A DNA stretch of 64,000 bases from Closterium sp. Naga37s-1. Lineage: Eukaryota; Streptophyta; Zygnematophyceae; Desmidiales; Closteriaceae. Positions 22,332 to 35,475 of the stretch are shown here, one piece after another. The first letter of the stretch is position 1; the number at the start of each line of letters is the position of its first letter. Location of the stretch: the NCBI GenBank assembly GCA_947471745.1, contig CANJKZ010000267.1, positions 372,001-436,000 on the forward strand. The letters run 5' to 3'. The notes beneath the pieces are model-generated. The model saw nothing but the letters and a program-made list of their open reading frames with translations. It was not told the origin of the DNA and made no database searches. Made by a program: the position numbers and the translations under genes.

Positions 22332-23510
22332 TTAAAGGACAGTCTGGTGCGACAAAGCGTGACACGAGCAGGGGGCCGCTAGCTGACCTGACGCAAACGC
22401 AAACGCAGACGCAGCTACCTGAGGAGACACAGTAGTCAGTGTGTACAGACTCGAGCCAGGCGCTCGGGTGAATGTGGCCAGGTGCGGACCAGTCCGGGAG
22501 CACGTACAGTGGGTCACACGCTGACCTCCAGGGGTGAACTGGTCAACCCACACATCCTGGAGGTCAGCTCCACTCACCAAGTTTGTAGAGAACGGGGGGA
22601 GGTGGAGACCCGACAGTGAGCCAGACGGGACAGCCGGACACGGTAGGACCGTGGAGGAGTGCGCAAGGACGGGGCCCCCAGAGGGGTCCGCGAGGGAGAC
22701 TGCAACTGGCCGATTGAGCGGCGTGAGTGTGGTGCTGTCGCGAAAGAAGGAGCGGGAAGCACCTGAGTCAAGTGTGAAGGTGTGCAAGGCCTCAGCGCGC
22801 GCAGTACCAGAGAGAGCAGACTCACCAGCACCTGGAGGAGCAGACTCACTAGCACCTAGAGCAGCAGCCTCACCAGCACCTAGAGCAGTAGACTCACTAG
22901 CACCTAGAGCAGCAGCCTCACCAGCACCTAGAGCAGCAGACTCGATACCTGGGTCAGGCGGTACAGACAGGTAACAGGCACCCTCAGCACTAGTAGGCAA
23001 TGCATACATGGCAGTGAGGATAGCATCATAGTCAAGAGCAAAGATATCCACCCTCTGCCTAAGCAGCTCCACCCAGCTGGGGAGCTCAGCCTCGTCGCCA
23101 AACTCGGTACGCCAGGCGTCGCTCATACAGGCGAAGCAGCGGGACTGTGTGTGACCAATCGTCCCGCAAGTCTGACCAGCCCAATCACCTGTGCGAATGA
23201 CGTACGGGCAACGAACAGTACTCCGAGACCCTCTACTCTGAGCGTACCACTCACAAAGCTGCTGGAGCATAAGGGTCTCGCGCGGACGCCGCTGCAGCTG
23301 CATCTGGCCACTGCAAGAAGCTCCCGGCTGACCAGCTCCAGGGCGACTGCAAACACGACCGCCGCCACAACCCCAACTAGCGTACCACTCACGAAGCTGC
23401 TGGGGCGTGATGGACGCGCGCGGACGTCGCTGGAGCTGCATCTGGCCACCGCCAGTAGCAGCAGTAGCAGTAGTAGCAGCACTAGCACCTAGGGCAGCAG
23501 CACCTAGGGC

Positions 23511-23515
<5 letters not shown>
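22332..23515 (-). pseudogene. copia gag remnant and protease frame
   Basis: After the A-run at 23516-23547 (sense), the frame carries two copies of a short module (QMQLQRRPR then QQLREWYA / QQLCEWYA), a Cys/His cluster (CPYVIRTGDWAGQTCGTIGH, then SRCFAC), ALGAGEAAALGASE linker repeats and an aspartic protease core FTLDSGASRSFFRD with the DSG triad. It ends in the pre-integrase region at the TAA. The usual helical UBN2-type gag domain is not visible. Confidence 0.75.
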
Positions 23516-23549
<34 letters not shown>

Positions 23550-24401
23550 GGTTTGGCAGGGCGCACTGGGCACTGCAGAGGCGGCTCGCGGGCTGCAGGG
23601 GTGGCTCGCGGGCTGCAGGGGCAGTGCGCTGGCTGCAAGAGGCAGGCGCGCTGGCTGCAGGGGCGGTTCGCGGGCTGCAGGGGAGGCTCGCGGGCTGCAG
23701 ACGGGCGGCGCGCGGGCTGCAAGGGTCTGCGCGCGGGCGGCTTGCACGGGGCGGCGCGTCGCGGGGCGGGCAGGGGCGGCGCGCAGGCAGGCAGGGCGGA
23801 CGGGTGTCGCGGCGGGCTGGGGCAGCCCGCTCTGGCGACGCGACGGGCACGGGCAGGGCCGACGGGCGACGCGACGGGCTGCAGGGGCGCGCGACGCGAT
23901 GGGCTGCAGAGGCGCGCGACGGGACGGGTTGCAGGGGCGCACGGGGCGGCGGGCAGCAGGGGCGCGCGACGCGACGGGCAGCAGGGCCGATTACCAAGGG
24001 CGGGTGCAGGGCAGGGCCACGATGGGCGGTTAGGTCAGGGCCGCAACGGGGCGGCTGTAGGGCAGGGCCGCGACGAGGCGGCGGCAGAGCAGGGCCGCGA
24101 CGGGGCGGCAGCAGGGCAGGGCCGCGACGGGGCGGCAGTAGAGCAGGGCCGCAACGAGCGGCTGAGGGCAGGGCCCCGACGGGTGGCGGCAAGGCAGGGC
24201 CGCGACGGGCGGCGAGGTCAGGGCCGCGACGGGCCGTTAGGGCAGGGCCGCGAGGGGCCGAGAGGGCAGGGCCGCTACGGGCGGCAGTATGGCAGGGCGC
24301 GCGACGGCGCAGGTGAGGCAGGCGCGAGGCGCGCTTCGGGCAGGGCAGGAAAAAAAAAAAAAACGATCGTGGTGGGCCCTTAAAAAAAAAAAAAAAAAAA
24401 A
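23516..24401 (-). repeat. GC-rich tandem block bounded by homopolymers, in place of gag
   Basis: Between T32 (23516-23547) on one side and A14 (24350-24363) plus A20 (24382-24401) on the other lies about 800 bp of GC-rich tandem repeat. It has about 20-bp units (GGCTCGCGGGCTGCAGGGG) near 23570-23700 and about 30-bp units (GCAGGGCCGCGACGGGGCGG) in 24050-24290. Long Arg/Gly/Ala or Pro/Arg frames in it are low complexity. It occupies the 5' leader and gag start of the element. Confidence 0.88.
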
Positions 24402-24413
24402 CGTTCCCACTAG

Positions 24414-24432
24414 GGAACCTGCTCTGAAACCA
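24414..24432 (-). promoter_or_regulatory. primer binding site of copia element 1
   Basis: Sense TGGTTTCAGAGCAGGTTC directly follows the 5' LTR. It resembles the plant retroelement PBS complementary to the 3' end of initiator tRNA-Met (TGGTATCAGAGC), with one substitution and one missing base. Confidence 0.72.
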
Positions 24433-24561
24433 TGTGAAATATAGAACGAGGAATGTTGCATTGAGCAGCATGAGGATTACAAGTAGGAAACTCTAAAGTG
24501 TTGTACCCCATATGAACTACCCTACTATAGCCTACACAGACTATAGCATATAAGTTTGACA
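24433..24561 (-). repeat. 5' LTR of copia element 1
   Basis: 129 bp, followed on the plus strand by TACTT (24562-24566), which matches the duplication at the other end. Confidence 0.93.
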
Positions 24562-25931
24562 TACTTGTGTTGTTTTTGTTATTTGAATTTAATATTGCAC
24601 CATTGGTTTCCCAATTGGTTTATTGTGAAGCACGAATATGATTGAGTTCTATGTGGTGTTTCTAGTGTATTTCTGTTGGGACGGATTGTATCTGATATTA
24701 TGCAGCCGTCTATATTATATATGATATATGTATGAGAATGCTAAAAATACTGAATTTGATAAAGTATTGGCGCTAAGTTTGCCACGTGTTGGAATGCAGC
24801 TGTTTTCTGGGTCAAATCCATCCGTGATTTGCTCTACAGTACTCCTGCCGCGCTTTTGAACGCATCGCAATCTGGTTTCCGTTTGAACAAATTTCACAAT
24901 CTGTAGACACCCTGCTAGTTACCCTGTTGAATCGCACTGCAAATTCAATACGCTTTCGTTTTGTTTCTCTAACCGAATACAACCGAGATTTATTCAGGGT
25001 CTGGCATGTTTATGTGTACCAAAAGCACTGTCCACACAACGTGCATACTAGTCGTTCTCACATCACTCGACATTCAACCATCGCAGTCTCATCACCCCAC
25101 TGCTCCTTGAGTTTATCACTTGAAAACCAGGTTGCTGTGAGCTTCAGTGGCGAGGATTTGTGACCTCCGCAAACCCCCCCGAAAAATTGCACTCTCAGGA
25201 TTGGCTCATCAGTTTCGCCAAACCCTAAACCGCTCGAAACGTAACCGCTCGAAACGTTTTGAGGATTCGCCGAGGGTTGTTCTCCCACCCGAGTTTTTTT
25301 CACGAAACTGGCGGGATTCTCCAGTCTTGTTTGACCCCTTTGCACCCCCATTTCAGGACAAGGGTCACTTCGCAAGCTAATCAGAGTGTTTCCTAGGGTG
25401 TCCACGCTAACTGTACCCCAAAAAGGCAATTATGTATGTAGACCGCAGCTTTAAGTGACAGCACATTCCATTGACCGCTTTGTTTTCCCATGTGGGCAGG
25501 ATGATTGCGGGTCTTTCTCCAGGTTCATTGGGAGCTGGCGATGCCAGCCGCAATCGGCGCGACTTACAGTCGTTTGCCGCACCGTATACGAGCTATTCCG
25601 AAACACCATGGCCGAGAATGGTATTCGGATGTTGCGGTCCAGGGTAAAGGTGCAGCTGGTTTTGAGGAGTGGTTTGCAAAGGTGTTGTTGTTGTTCCATG
25701 CGCAGGTCGGTGGGACGACAAAGGATTACGCCTACGTCTGATACTACGACAGGCTTGAAGCTCGTGACGGTACGACTCGATGCGTGGTTTTGAAGTCAGA
25801 AACGAGAAGCGAGAGGTACCGGGTCATTGCAACTTCCAGCATTCTGAGAACGGTCCACCTCATAAAGCCTAAGACCAATGAGGATAGGTGGCTAGTAAAT
25901 AGGTATGCATGGTAACCCAAACCTTGATAGG
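24562..25931. other. no gene recognised
   Basis: Between copia element 1 and the satellite. Contains two adjacent plant-telomere-like units near 25217 (AAACCCTAAACC) and a duplicated CCGCTCGAAACG word. No coding signal. The last 25 bp lead into the satellite. Confidence 0.45.
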
Positions 25932-27379
25932 TATACTGCTGATAGTGTGTTGACTGCCTATCCTTGAACAGTTTTGGTCCGTTCTGCGCACCGACGCTTG
26001 TCTACCTATCCAAATGAGCTGTGAATGATCTCAAACCCGGACTGCCTCACCTACATACATAGTAGATGCTATTGGTGCAAAGAAACGGGAGTTAAAATAA
26101 GTGACGGGGCTCTATACTGCTGATAGTGTGTTGACTGCCTATCCTTGAATAGTTATGGTCCGTTATGTGCACCGACGCTTGTCCACCTATCCAAATGAGC
26201 TGGGAATGATCTCAAACCCGGACAGCCTCACCTACATACATAGTAGATGCTATTGGTGCAAAGAAACGGGAGCTAAAATAAGTGACGAGGCTCTATACTG
26301 CTGATAGTGTGTTGACTGCCTATCCTTGAACAGTTTTGGTCGGTTCAGCGCACTGACGCTTGTCTACCTATCCAAATGAGCTGCAAATGATCTCAAACCC
26401 GGACTGCCTCACCTACATACATAGTAGATGCTATTGGTGCAAAGAAACGGGAGTTAAAATAAGTGACGGGGCTCTATACTGCTGATAGTGTGTTGACTAC
26501 CTATCCTTGAACGGTTTTGGTCCGTTCTGCGCACCGACGCTTGTCTGCCAATCCAAATGAGTTGCGAATGATCTCACACCAGGACTGCCTCACCTACACA
26601 CATAGTAGATGCTATTGGTGCAAAGAAACGGGAGTTAAAATAAGTGACGGGGCTCTATACTGCTGATAGTGTGTTGACTGCCTATCCTTGAACAGTTTTG
26701 GTCCGTTCTGCGCACCGACGCTTGTCTACCTATCCAAATCAGTTGCGAATTATCTTAAACCCGGATAGCCTCACCTAAATACATAGTAGATGCTATTGGT
26801 GCAAAGAAACGGGAGTTAAAATAAGTGACGAGGCTCTATACTGCTGATAGTGTGTTGACTGCCTATCCTTGAACAGTTTTGGTCCGTTCTGCGCACCGAC
26901 GCTTGTCTACCTATCCAAATGAGCTGCGAATGATCTCAAACCCGGACTGCCTCACCTACATACATAGTAGATGCTATTGGTGCAAAGAAACGGGAGCTAA
27001 AATAAGTGACGAGGCTCTATACTGCTGATAGTGTGTTGACTGCCTATCCTTGAACAGTTTTGGTCCGTTCTGCGCACCGACGCTTGTCTGCCTGTCCAAA
27101 TCAGTTGCGAATGATCTTAAACCCGGACAGCCTCACCTACATACATATTAGATGCTATTGGTGCAAAGAAACGGGAGTTAAAATAGGTGACGGGGCTCTA
27201 TACTGCTCAGAGTGTGTTGACTGCCTATCCTTGAACAGTTTTGGTCCGTTCTGCGCACCGACGCTTGTCTACCTTTCCAAATGAGCTGCGAATGATCTCA
27301 AACCCGGACTGCCTCACCGACATACATAGTAGATGCTATTGGTGCAAAGAAACGGGAGTTAAAATAAGTGACGGGGCTC

Positions 27380-29189
27380 TATACTGCTGATAGTTTGCTG
27401 ACTGCCTATCCTTGAACAGTTTTGGTCCGTTATGCGCACCGACGCTTGTCTGCCTATCCAAATCAGCTGCGAATGATCTCAAACCCGGACTGCCTCACCT
27501 ACATACGTAGTAGATGCTATTGGTGCAAAGAAACGGGAGCTAAAATAAGAGACGGGGCTCTATACTGCTGATAGTATGTTGACTGCCTATCCTTGAACAG
27601 TTTTGGTCCGTTCTGCGCACCGACGCTTGTCTACCTATCCAAATCAGCTGCGAATGATCTCAAACCCGGATAGTCTCACCTAAATACATAGTAGATGCAA
27701 TTGGTGCAAAGAAACGGGAGTTAAAATAAGTGACGGGGCTGTATACTGCTGATAGTGTGTTGACTGCCTATCCTTGAACAGTTTTGGTCGGTTCAGCGCA
27801 CTGGCGCTTGTCTACCTATCCAAATGAGCTACGAATGATCTCAAACCCGGACTGCCTCACCTACATACATAGTAGATGCTATTGGTGCAAAGAAACGGGA
27901 GTTAAAATAAGTGACGGGGCTCTATACTGCTGATAGTGTGTTGACTGCCTATCCTTGAACGGTTTTGGTCCGTTCTGCGCACCGACGCTTGTCTGCCTAT
28001 CCAAATGAGCTGCGAATGATCTCAAACCAGGACTGCCTCACATACATACATAGTAGATGCTATTGGTGCAAATAAACGGGAGTTAAAATATGTGACGGGG
28101 CTCTATACTGCTGATAGTGTGTTGACTGCCTATCCTTGAACAGTTTTGGTCCGTTCTGCACACCGACGCTTGTCTGCCTATCCAAATGAGCTGCGAATGA
28201 TCTCAAACCCGGACAGCCTCAACTACGTACATAGTAGATGCTATTGGTGCAAAGAAACGGGAGCTAAAATAAGTGACGGGGCTCTATACTGCTGATAGTT
28301 TGCTGACTGCCTATCCTTGAACAGTTTTGGTCCGTTATGCGCACCGACGCTTGTCTGCCTATCCAAATCAGCTGCGAATGATCTCAAACCCGGACTGCCT
28401 CACCTACATACGTAGTAGATGCTATTGGTGCAAAGAAACGGGAGCTAAAATAAGAGACGGGGCTCTATACTGCTGATAGTATGTTGACTGCCTATCCTTG
28501 AACAGTTTTGGTCCGTTCTGCGCACCGACGCTTGTCTACCTATCCAAATCAGCTGCGAATGATCTCAAACCCGGATAGTCTCACCTAAATACATAGTAGA
28601 TGCAATTGGTGCAAAGAAACGGGAGTTAAAATAAGTGACGGGGCTGTATACTGCTGATAGTGTGTTGACTGCCTATCCTTGAACAGTTTTGGTCGGTTCA
28701 GCGCACTGGCGCTTGTCTACCTATCCAAATGAGCTACGAATGATCTCAAACCCGGACTGCCTCACCTACATACATAGTAGATGCTATTGGTGCAAAGAAA
28801 CGGGAGTTAAAATAAGTGACGGGGCTCTATACTGCTGATAGTGTGTTGACTGCCTATCCTTGAACGGTTTTGGTCCGTTCTGCGCACCGACGCTTGTCTG
28901 CCTATCCAAATGAGCTGCGAATGATCTCAAACCAGGACTGCCTCACATACATACATAGTAGATGCTATTGGTGCAAATAAACGGGAGTTAAAATATGTGA
29001 CGGGGCTCTATACTGCTGATAGTGTGTTGACTGCCTATCCTTGAACAGTTTTGGTCCGTTCTGCACACCGACGCTTGTCTGCCTATCCAAATGAGCTGCG
29101 AATGATCTCAAACCCGGACAGCCTCAACTACGTACATAGTAGATGCTATTGGTGCAAAGAAACGGGAGCTAAAATAAGTGACGGGGCTC
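27380..29189 (+). repeat. higher-order repeat: two 905-bp copies of a 5-mer
   Basis: Monomers from 27380 to 28284 recur in the same order at 28285-29189 (offset 905 = 5 x 181). They share private variants such as TAGTTTGCTGACTG, AATAAGAGACGG, CAGCGCACTGGCGC and AAATAAACGGGAG. Confidence 0.88.
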
Positions 29190-32100
29190 TATACTGCTGA
29201 TAGTGTGTTGACTGCCTATCCTTGAACAGTTTTGGTCCGTTCTGCACACCAACGCTTGTCTGCCTATCCAAATGAGCTGCGAATGATCTCAAACCCGGAC
29301 AGCCTCAACTACGTACATAGTAGATGCTATTGGTGCAAAGAAACGGGAGCTAAAATAAGTGACGGGGCTCTATACTGCTGATAGTGTGTTGACTGCCTAT
29401 CCTTGAACAGTTTTGGTCCGTTCTGCGCACCGACGCTTGTCTGCCTATCCAAATCAGCTGCGAATGATCTCAAACCCGGATAGTCTCACCTACATACATA
29501 GTAGATGCTATTGGTGCAAAGAAACGGGAGCTAAAATAAGTGACGGGGCTCTATACTGCTGATAGTGTGTTGACTGCCTATCCTTGAACAGTTTTGGTCC
29601 GTTCTGCGCACCCACGCTTGTCTACCTATCCAAATCAGTTGCGAATTATCTTAAACCCGGACAGCCTCACCTAAATACATAGTAGATGCTATTGGTGCAA
29701 AGAAACGGGAGTTAAAATAAGTGAAGGGGCTCTATACTGCTGATAGTGTGTTGACTGCCTATCCTTGAACAGTTTTGGTCCGTTCTGCGCACCGACGCTT
29801 GTCTGCCTATCCAAATCAGCTGCGAATGATCTCAAACCCGGATAGTCTCACCTACATACATAGTAGATGCTATTGGTGCAAAGAAACGGGAGCTAAAATA
29901 AGTGACGGGGCTCTATACTGCTGATAGAGTGTTGACTGCCTATCCTTGAACAGTTTTGGTCCGTTCTGCGCACCGACGCTTGTCTGCCTATCCAAATCAG
30001 TTGCGAATGATCTCAAACCCGGATAGTCTCACCTACATACATAGTAGATGCTATTGGTGCAAAGAAACGGGAGCTAAAATAAGTGACGGGGCTCTATACT
30101 GCTGATAGTGTGTTGACTGCCTATCCTTGAACAGTTTTGGTCCGTCCTGCGCACCCACGCTTGTCTACCTATCCAAATCAGTTGCGAATTATCTTAAACC
30201 CGGACAACCTCACCTAAATACATAGTAGATGCTATTGGTGCAAAGAAACGGGAGTTAAAATAAGTGACGGGGCTCTATACTGCTGATAGTGTGTTGACTG
30301 CCTATCCTTGAACAGTTTTGGTCCGTTCTGCGCACCGACGCTTGTCTGCCTATCCAAATCAGCTGCGAATGATCTCAAACCCGGATAGTCTCACCTACAT
30401 ACATAGTAGATGCTATTGGTGCAAAGAAACGGGAGCTAAAATAAGTGACGGGGCTCTATACTGCTGATAGTGTGTTGACTACCTATCCTTGAACAGATTT
30501 GGTCTGTTCTGCGCACCGAAGCTTGTCTGCCTATCCAAATCAGCTGCGAATGATCTCAAACCTGGACTGCCTCACCTACAAACGTAGTAGATGCTATTGG
30601 TGCAAAGAAACGGGAGCTAAAATAAGTGACGGGGCTCTATACTGCTGATAGTGTGTTGACTGCCTATCCTTGAACAGTTTTGGTCCGTTCTGCGCACCCA
30701 CGCTTGTCTACCTATCCAAATCAGTTGCGAATTATCTTAAACCCGGACAGCCTCACCTAAATACATAGTAGATGCTATTGGTGCAAAGAAACGGGAGTTA
30801 AAATAAGTGACGGGGCTCTATACTGCTGATAGTGTGTTGACTGCCTATCCTTGAACAGTTTTGGTCCGTTCTGCGCACCCACGCTTGTCTACCTATCCAA
30901 ATCAGTTGCGAATTATCTTAAACCCGGACAGCCTCACCTAAATACATAGTAGATGCTATTGGTGCAAAGAAACGGGAGTTAAAATAAGTGACGGGGCTCT
31001 GTACTGCTGATAGTGTGTTGACTGCCTATCCTTGAACAGTTTTGGTCCGTTCTGCGCACCGACGCTTGTCTACCTATCCAAATCAGTTGCGAATGATCTT
31101 AAACCCCGACTGCCTCACCTACATACATAGTAGATGCTATTGGTGCAAAGAAACGGTCGATAAAATAAGTGACGGGGTTCTATACTGCTGATAGTGTGTT
31201 GACTACCTATCCTTGAACAGTTTTGGTCCGTTCTGCGCACCGACGCTTGTCTACCTATCCAAATGAGCTGCGAATGATCTCAAACCCGGACTGCCTCAAC
31301 TACATACATAGTAGATGCTATTGGTGCAAAGAAACGGGAGCTAAAATAAGTGACGAGGCTCTATACTGCTGATAGTGTGTTGACTGCCTATCCTTGAACA
31401 GTTTTGGTCCGTTCTGCGCACCGACGCTTGTCTGCCTATCCAAATGAGCTGCGAATGATCTCAAACCCGGACAGCCTCAACTACATACATAGTAGATGCT
31501 ATTGGTGCAAAGAAACGGGAGCTAAAAAAAGTGACGGGGCTCTATACTGCTGATAGTGTGTTGACTGCCTATCCTTGAACAGTTTTGGTCCGTTCTGCGC
31601 ACCGACGCTTGTCTACCTGTCCAAATCAGTTGCGAATGATCTTAAACCCGGACAGCCTCACCTACATACATATTAGATGCTATTGGTGCAAAGAAACGGG
31701 AGTTAAAATAGGTGACGGGGCTCTATACTGCTCATAGTGTGTTGACTGCCTATCCTTGAACAGTTTTGGTCCGTTCTGCGCACCGACGCTTGTCTGCCTA
31801 TCCAAATGAGCTGCGAATGATCTCAAACCAGGACTGCCTCACCTACATACATAGTAGATGCTATTGGTGCAAAGAAACGGGAGTTAAAATATGTGACGGG
31901 GCTCTATACTGCTGATAGTGTGTTGACTGCCTATCCTTGAACAGTTTTGGTCCGTTCTGCGCACCGACGCTTGTCTGCCATCCAAATGAGCTGCGAATGA
32001 TCTCAAACCCGGACAGCCTCATCTACGTACATAGTAGATGCTATTGGTGCAAAGAAACGGGAGCTAAAATAAGTGACGGGGCTCTATACTGCTGATAGTG

Positions 32101-32299
32101 TGTTGATTGCCTATCCTTGAACAGTTTTGGTGCGTTCTGCGCACCGACGCTTGTCTGCCTATCCAAATCAGCTGCGAATGATCTCAAACCCGGATAGTCT
32201 CACCTACATACATAGTAGATGCTATTGGTGCAAAGAAACGGGAGCTAAAATAAGTGACGGGGCTCTATACTGCTGATAGTGTGTTGACTGCCTATCCTT

Positions 32300-33747
32300 G
32301 AACAGATTTGGTCTGTTCTGCACACCGACGCTTGTCTGCCTATCCAAATCAGCTGCGAATGATCTCAAACCCGGACTGCCTCACCTACATACGTATTAGA
32401 TGCTATTGGTGCAAAGAAATGGGAGCTAAAATAAGTGACGGGGCTCTATACTGCTGATAGTGTGTTGACTGCCTATCCTTGAACAGTTTTGGTCCGTTCT
32501 GCGCACCCACGCTTGTCTACCTATCCAAATCAGTTGCGAATTATCTTAAACCCGGACAGCCTCACCTAAATACATAGTAGATGCTATTGGTGCAAAGAAA
32601 CGGGAGTTAAAATAAGTGACAGGGCTCTATACTGCTGATAGTGTGTTGACTGCCTATCCTTGAACAGATTTGGTCCGTTCTGCGCACCGATGCTTGTCTA
32701 CCTATCCAATTCAGTTGCGAATGATCTCAAACCCGGACAGCCTCACCTACATACATAGTAGATGCTATTGGTGCAAAGAATCGGGAGCTAAAATAAGTGT
32801 CGGGGCTCTATACTGCTGATAGTGTGTTGACTGCCTATCCTTGAACAGTTTTGGTCCGTTCTGCGCACCGACGCTTGTCTACCTATCCAAATCAGTTGCG
32901 AATGATCTCAAACCCGGATAGCCTCAACTACATACATAGTAGATGCTATTGGTGCAAAGAAACGGGAGCTAAAATAAGTGACGGGGCTCTATACTGCTGA
33001 TAGCGTGTTGACTGCCTATCCTTGAACAGATTTGGTCTGTTCTGCACACCGACGCTTGTCTGCCTATCCAAATCAGCTGCGAATGATCTCAAACCCGGAC
33101 TGCCTCACCTACATACGTATTAGATGCTATTGGTGCAAAGAAATGGGAGCTAAAATAAGTGACGGGGCTCTATACTGCTGATAGTGTGTTGACTGCCTAT
33201 CCTTGAACAGTTTTGGTCCGTTCTGCGCACCCACGCTTGTCTACCTATCCAAATCAGTTGCGAATTATCTTAAACCTGGACAGCCTCACCTAAATACATA
33301 GTAGATGCTATTGGTGCAAAGAAACGGGAGTTAAAATAAGTGACGGGGCTCTATACTGCTGATAGTGTGTTGACTGCCTATCCTTGAACAGATTTGGTCC
33401 GTTCTGCGCACCGATGCTTGTCTACCTATCCAATTCAGTTGCGAATGATCTCAAACCCGGACAGCCTCACCTACATACATAGTAGATGCTATTGGTGCAA
33501 AGAATCGTGAGCTAAAATAAGTGACGGGGCTCTATACTGCTGATAGTGTGTTGACTGCCTATCCTTGAACAGGTTTGGTCCGTTCTGCGCACCGACGCTT
33601 GTCTACCTATCCAAATCAGTTGCGAATGATCTCAAACCCGGACAGCCTCAACTACATACATAGTAGATGCTATTGGTGCAAAGAAACGGGAGCTAAAATA
33701 AGTGACGGGGCTCTGTACTGCTGATAGTGTGTTGACTGCCTATCCTT
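32300..33747 (+). repeat. higher-order repeat: two 724-bp copies of a 4-mer
   Basis: The variant CAGATTTGGTCTGTTCTGCA at about 32303 recurs 724 bp later (4 x 181), along with shared variants GAAATGGGAGC, GTATTAGATGC and CCGATGCTTGTC. Confidence 0.82.
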
Positions 33748-35475
33748 GAACAGTTTTGGTCCGTTCTGCGCACCGACGCTTGTCTACCGATCCAAATCAG
33801 TTGCGAATGATCTTAAACCCCGACTGCCTCACCTACATACATAGTAGATGCTATTGGTGCAAAGAAACGGGAGTTAAAATAAGTGACGGGGTTCTATACT
33901 GCTGATAGTGTGTTGACTGCCTATCCTTGAACAGTTTTGGTCCGTTCTGCGCACCGACGCTTGTCTGCCTATCCAAATGAGCTGCGAATGATCTCAAACC
34001 CGGACTGCCTCACCTACATACGTAGTAGATGCTATTGGTGCAAAGAAACGGGAGTTAAAATAAGTGACGGGGCTCTATACTGCTGATAGTGTGTTGACTG
34101 CCTATCCTTGAACAGTTTTGGTCCGTTCTGCGCACCGACGCTTGTCTGCCTATCCAAATGAGCTGCGAATGATCTCAAACCCGGACTGCCTCACCTACAT
34201 ACGTAGTAGATGCTATTGGTGCAAAGAAACGGGAGTTAAAATAAGTGACGGGGCTCTATACTGCTGATAGTGTGTTGACTGCCTATCCTTGAACAGTTTT
34301 GGTCCGTTATGCGCACCGACGCTTGTCTGCCTATCCAAATCAGCTGCGAATGATCTCAAACCCGGACAGCCTCAACTACATACATAGTAGATGCTATTGG
34401 CGCAAAGAAACGGGAGCTAGAATAAGTGACGGGGCTCTGTACTGCTGATAGTGTGTTGACTGCCTATCCTTGAACAGTTTTGGTCCGTTCTGCACACCGA
34501 CGCTTGTCTACCTATCCAAATCAGCTGCGAATGATCTTAAACCCGGATAGCCTCACCTACATACGTAGTAGATGCTATTGGTGCAAAGAAACGGGAGCTA
34601 AAATAAGTGACGGGGCTCTATACTGCTGATAGTGGGTTGACTGCCTATCCTTGAACAGGTTTGGTTAGTTCTGCGCACCGACGCTTGTCTGCCTATCCAA
34701 ATCAGCTGCGAATGATCTCAAACCCGGACAGTCTCACCTACATACATAGTAGATGCTATTGGTGCAAAGAAACGGGAGTTAAAATAAGTGACGGGGCTCT
34801 ATACTGCTGATAGTGTGTTGACTGCCCATCCTTGAACAGTTTTGTTCCGTTCTGCGCACCGACGCTTGTCTGCCTATCCAAATGAGCTGCGAATGATCTC
34901 AAACCCGGACTGCCTCACCTACATACATAGTAGATGCTATTGGTGCAAAGAAACGGGAGTTAAAATAAGTGACGGGGCTCTATACTGCTGATAGTGTGTT
35001 GACTGCCTATCCTTGAACAATTATGGTCCGTTCTGCGCACCGACGCTTGTCTACCTATCCAAATCAGCTGCGAATGATCTCAAACCCGGACTGCCTCACC
35101 TACATATATAGTAGATGCTATTGGTGCAAAGAAACGGGAGTTAAAATAAGTGACGGGGGTCTATACTGCTGATAGTGTGTTGACTGCCTATCCTTGCACA
35201 TATTTGACCGGTTCTACGCACCGACGCTTGTCTACCTATCCAAATCAGTTGCGAATGCTCTCAATCCTGGACAGCCTCACCTAGATACATAGTAGAGGCT
35301 AGCAGTACAAAGAAACGTGAGCTAAAATATGTGACGGGGCACTAACCTTCTAAGAATGACAAGTCCTGCTATCCTTGAACATAATTGACCCGCTCTGCGC
35401 ACGGACGCTTGTTTACCTATACAAATTCGTTGCTAATACTCCGAATACCAGATAGTCTCACCTGCACTCACTGTA

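Larger units (their letters stand above)
17941..24561 (-). mobile_element. Ty1/copia LTR retrotransposon 1, full length but defective
   Basis: A 6.62-kb element in minus orientation with two 129-bp LTRs (TGTCAAAC...TTCACA in sense) differing at about 6 positions (about 5%), a perfect 5-bp target duplication TACTT, a PBS next to the 5' LTR and a PPT next to the 3' LTR. Internal order in sense is gag remnant with Cys/His motif, protease, integrase, RT and RNase H, the copia order. Integrase precedes RT, which separates it from gypsy. A TAA in the pre-integrase region, a frameshift after integrase and a GC-rich block in place of gag mean it cannot make a full polyprotein. LTR divergence implies an old insertion. 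Confidence 0.93.
25932..35475 (+). repeat. 181-bp satellite array, about 52 copies
   Basis: Head-to-tail array with a strict 181-bp period: the anchor TATACTGCTGATAG falls at 25932, 26113, 26294 and 26475. Each unit also has GCCTATCCTTGAACAG, CCGACGCTTGTCT and AGATGCTATTGGTGCAAAGA. Units differ by a few percent, and edge units (after about 35190) are strongly diverged. Short ORFs in it are spurious. Length and regularity are those of a centromeric, pericentromeric or subtelomeric satellite; location on the chromosome is unknown. Confidence 0.97.

Noticed and set aside
25210..25235. Plant telomere repeat AAACCCTAAACC
   Set aside because: Only about two units, not an array.
27060..27284. 74-codon ORF in the satellite
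   Set aside because: Only open because of monomer variants; not conserved between monomers.
25932..35475. CRISPR array
   Set aside because: The repeats are contiguous 181-bp monomers without spacers, in a eukaryotic setting with no cas genes.
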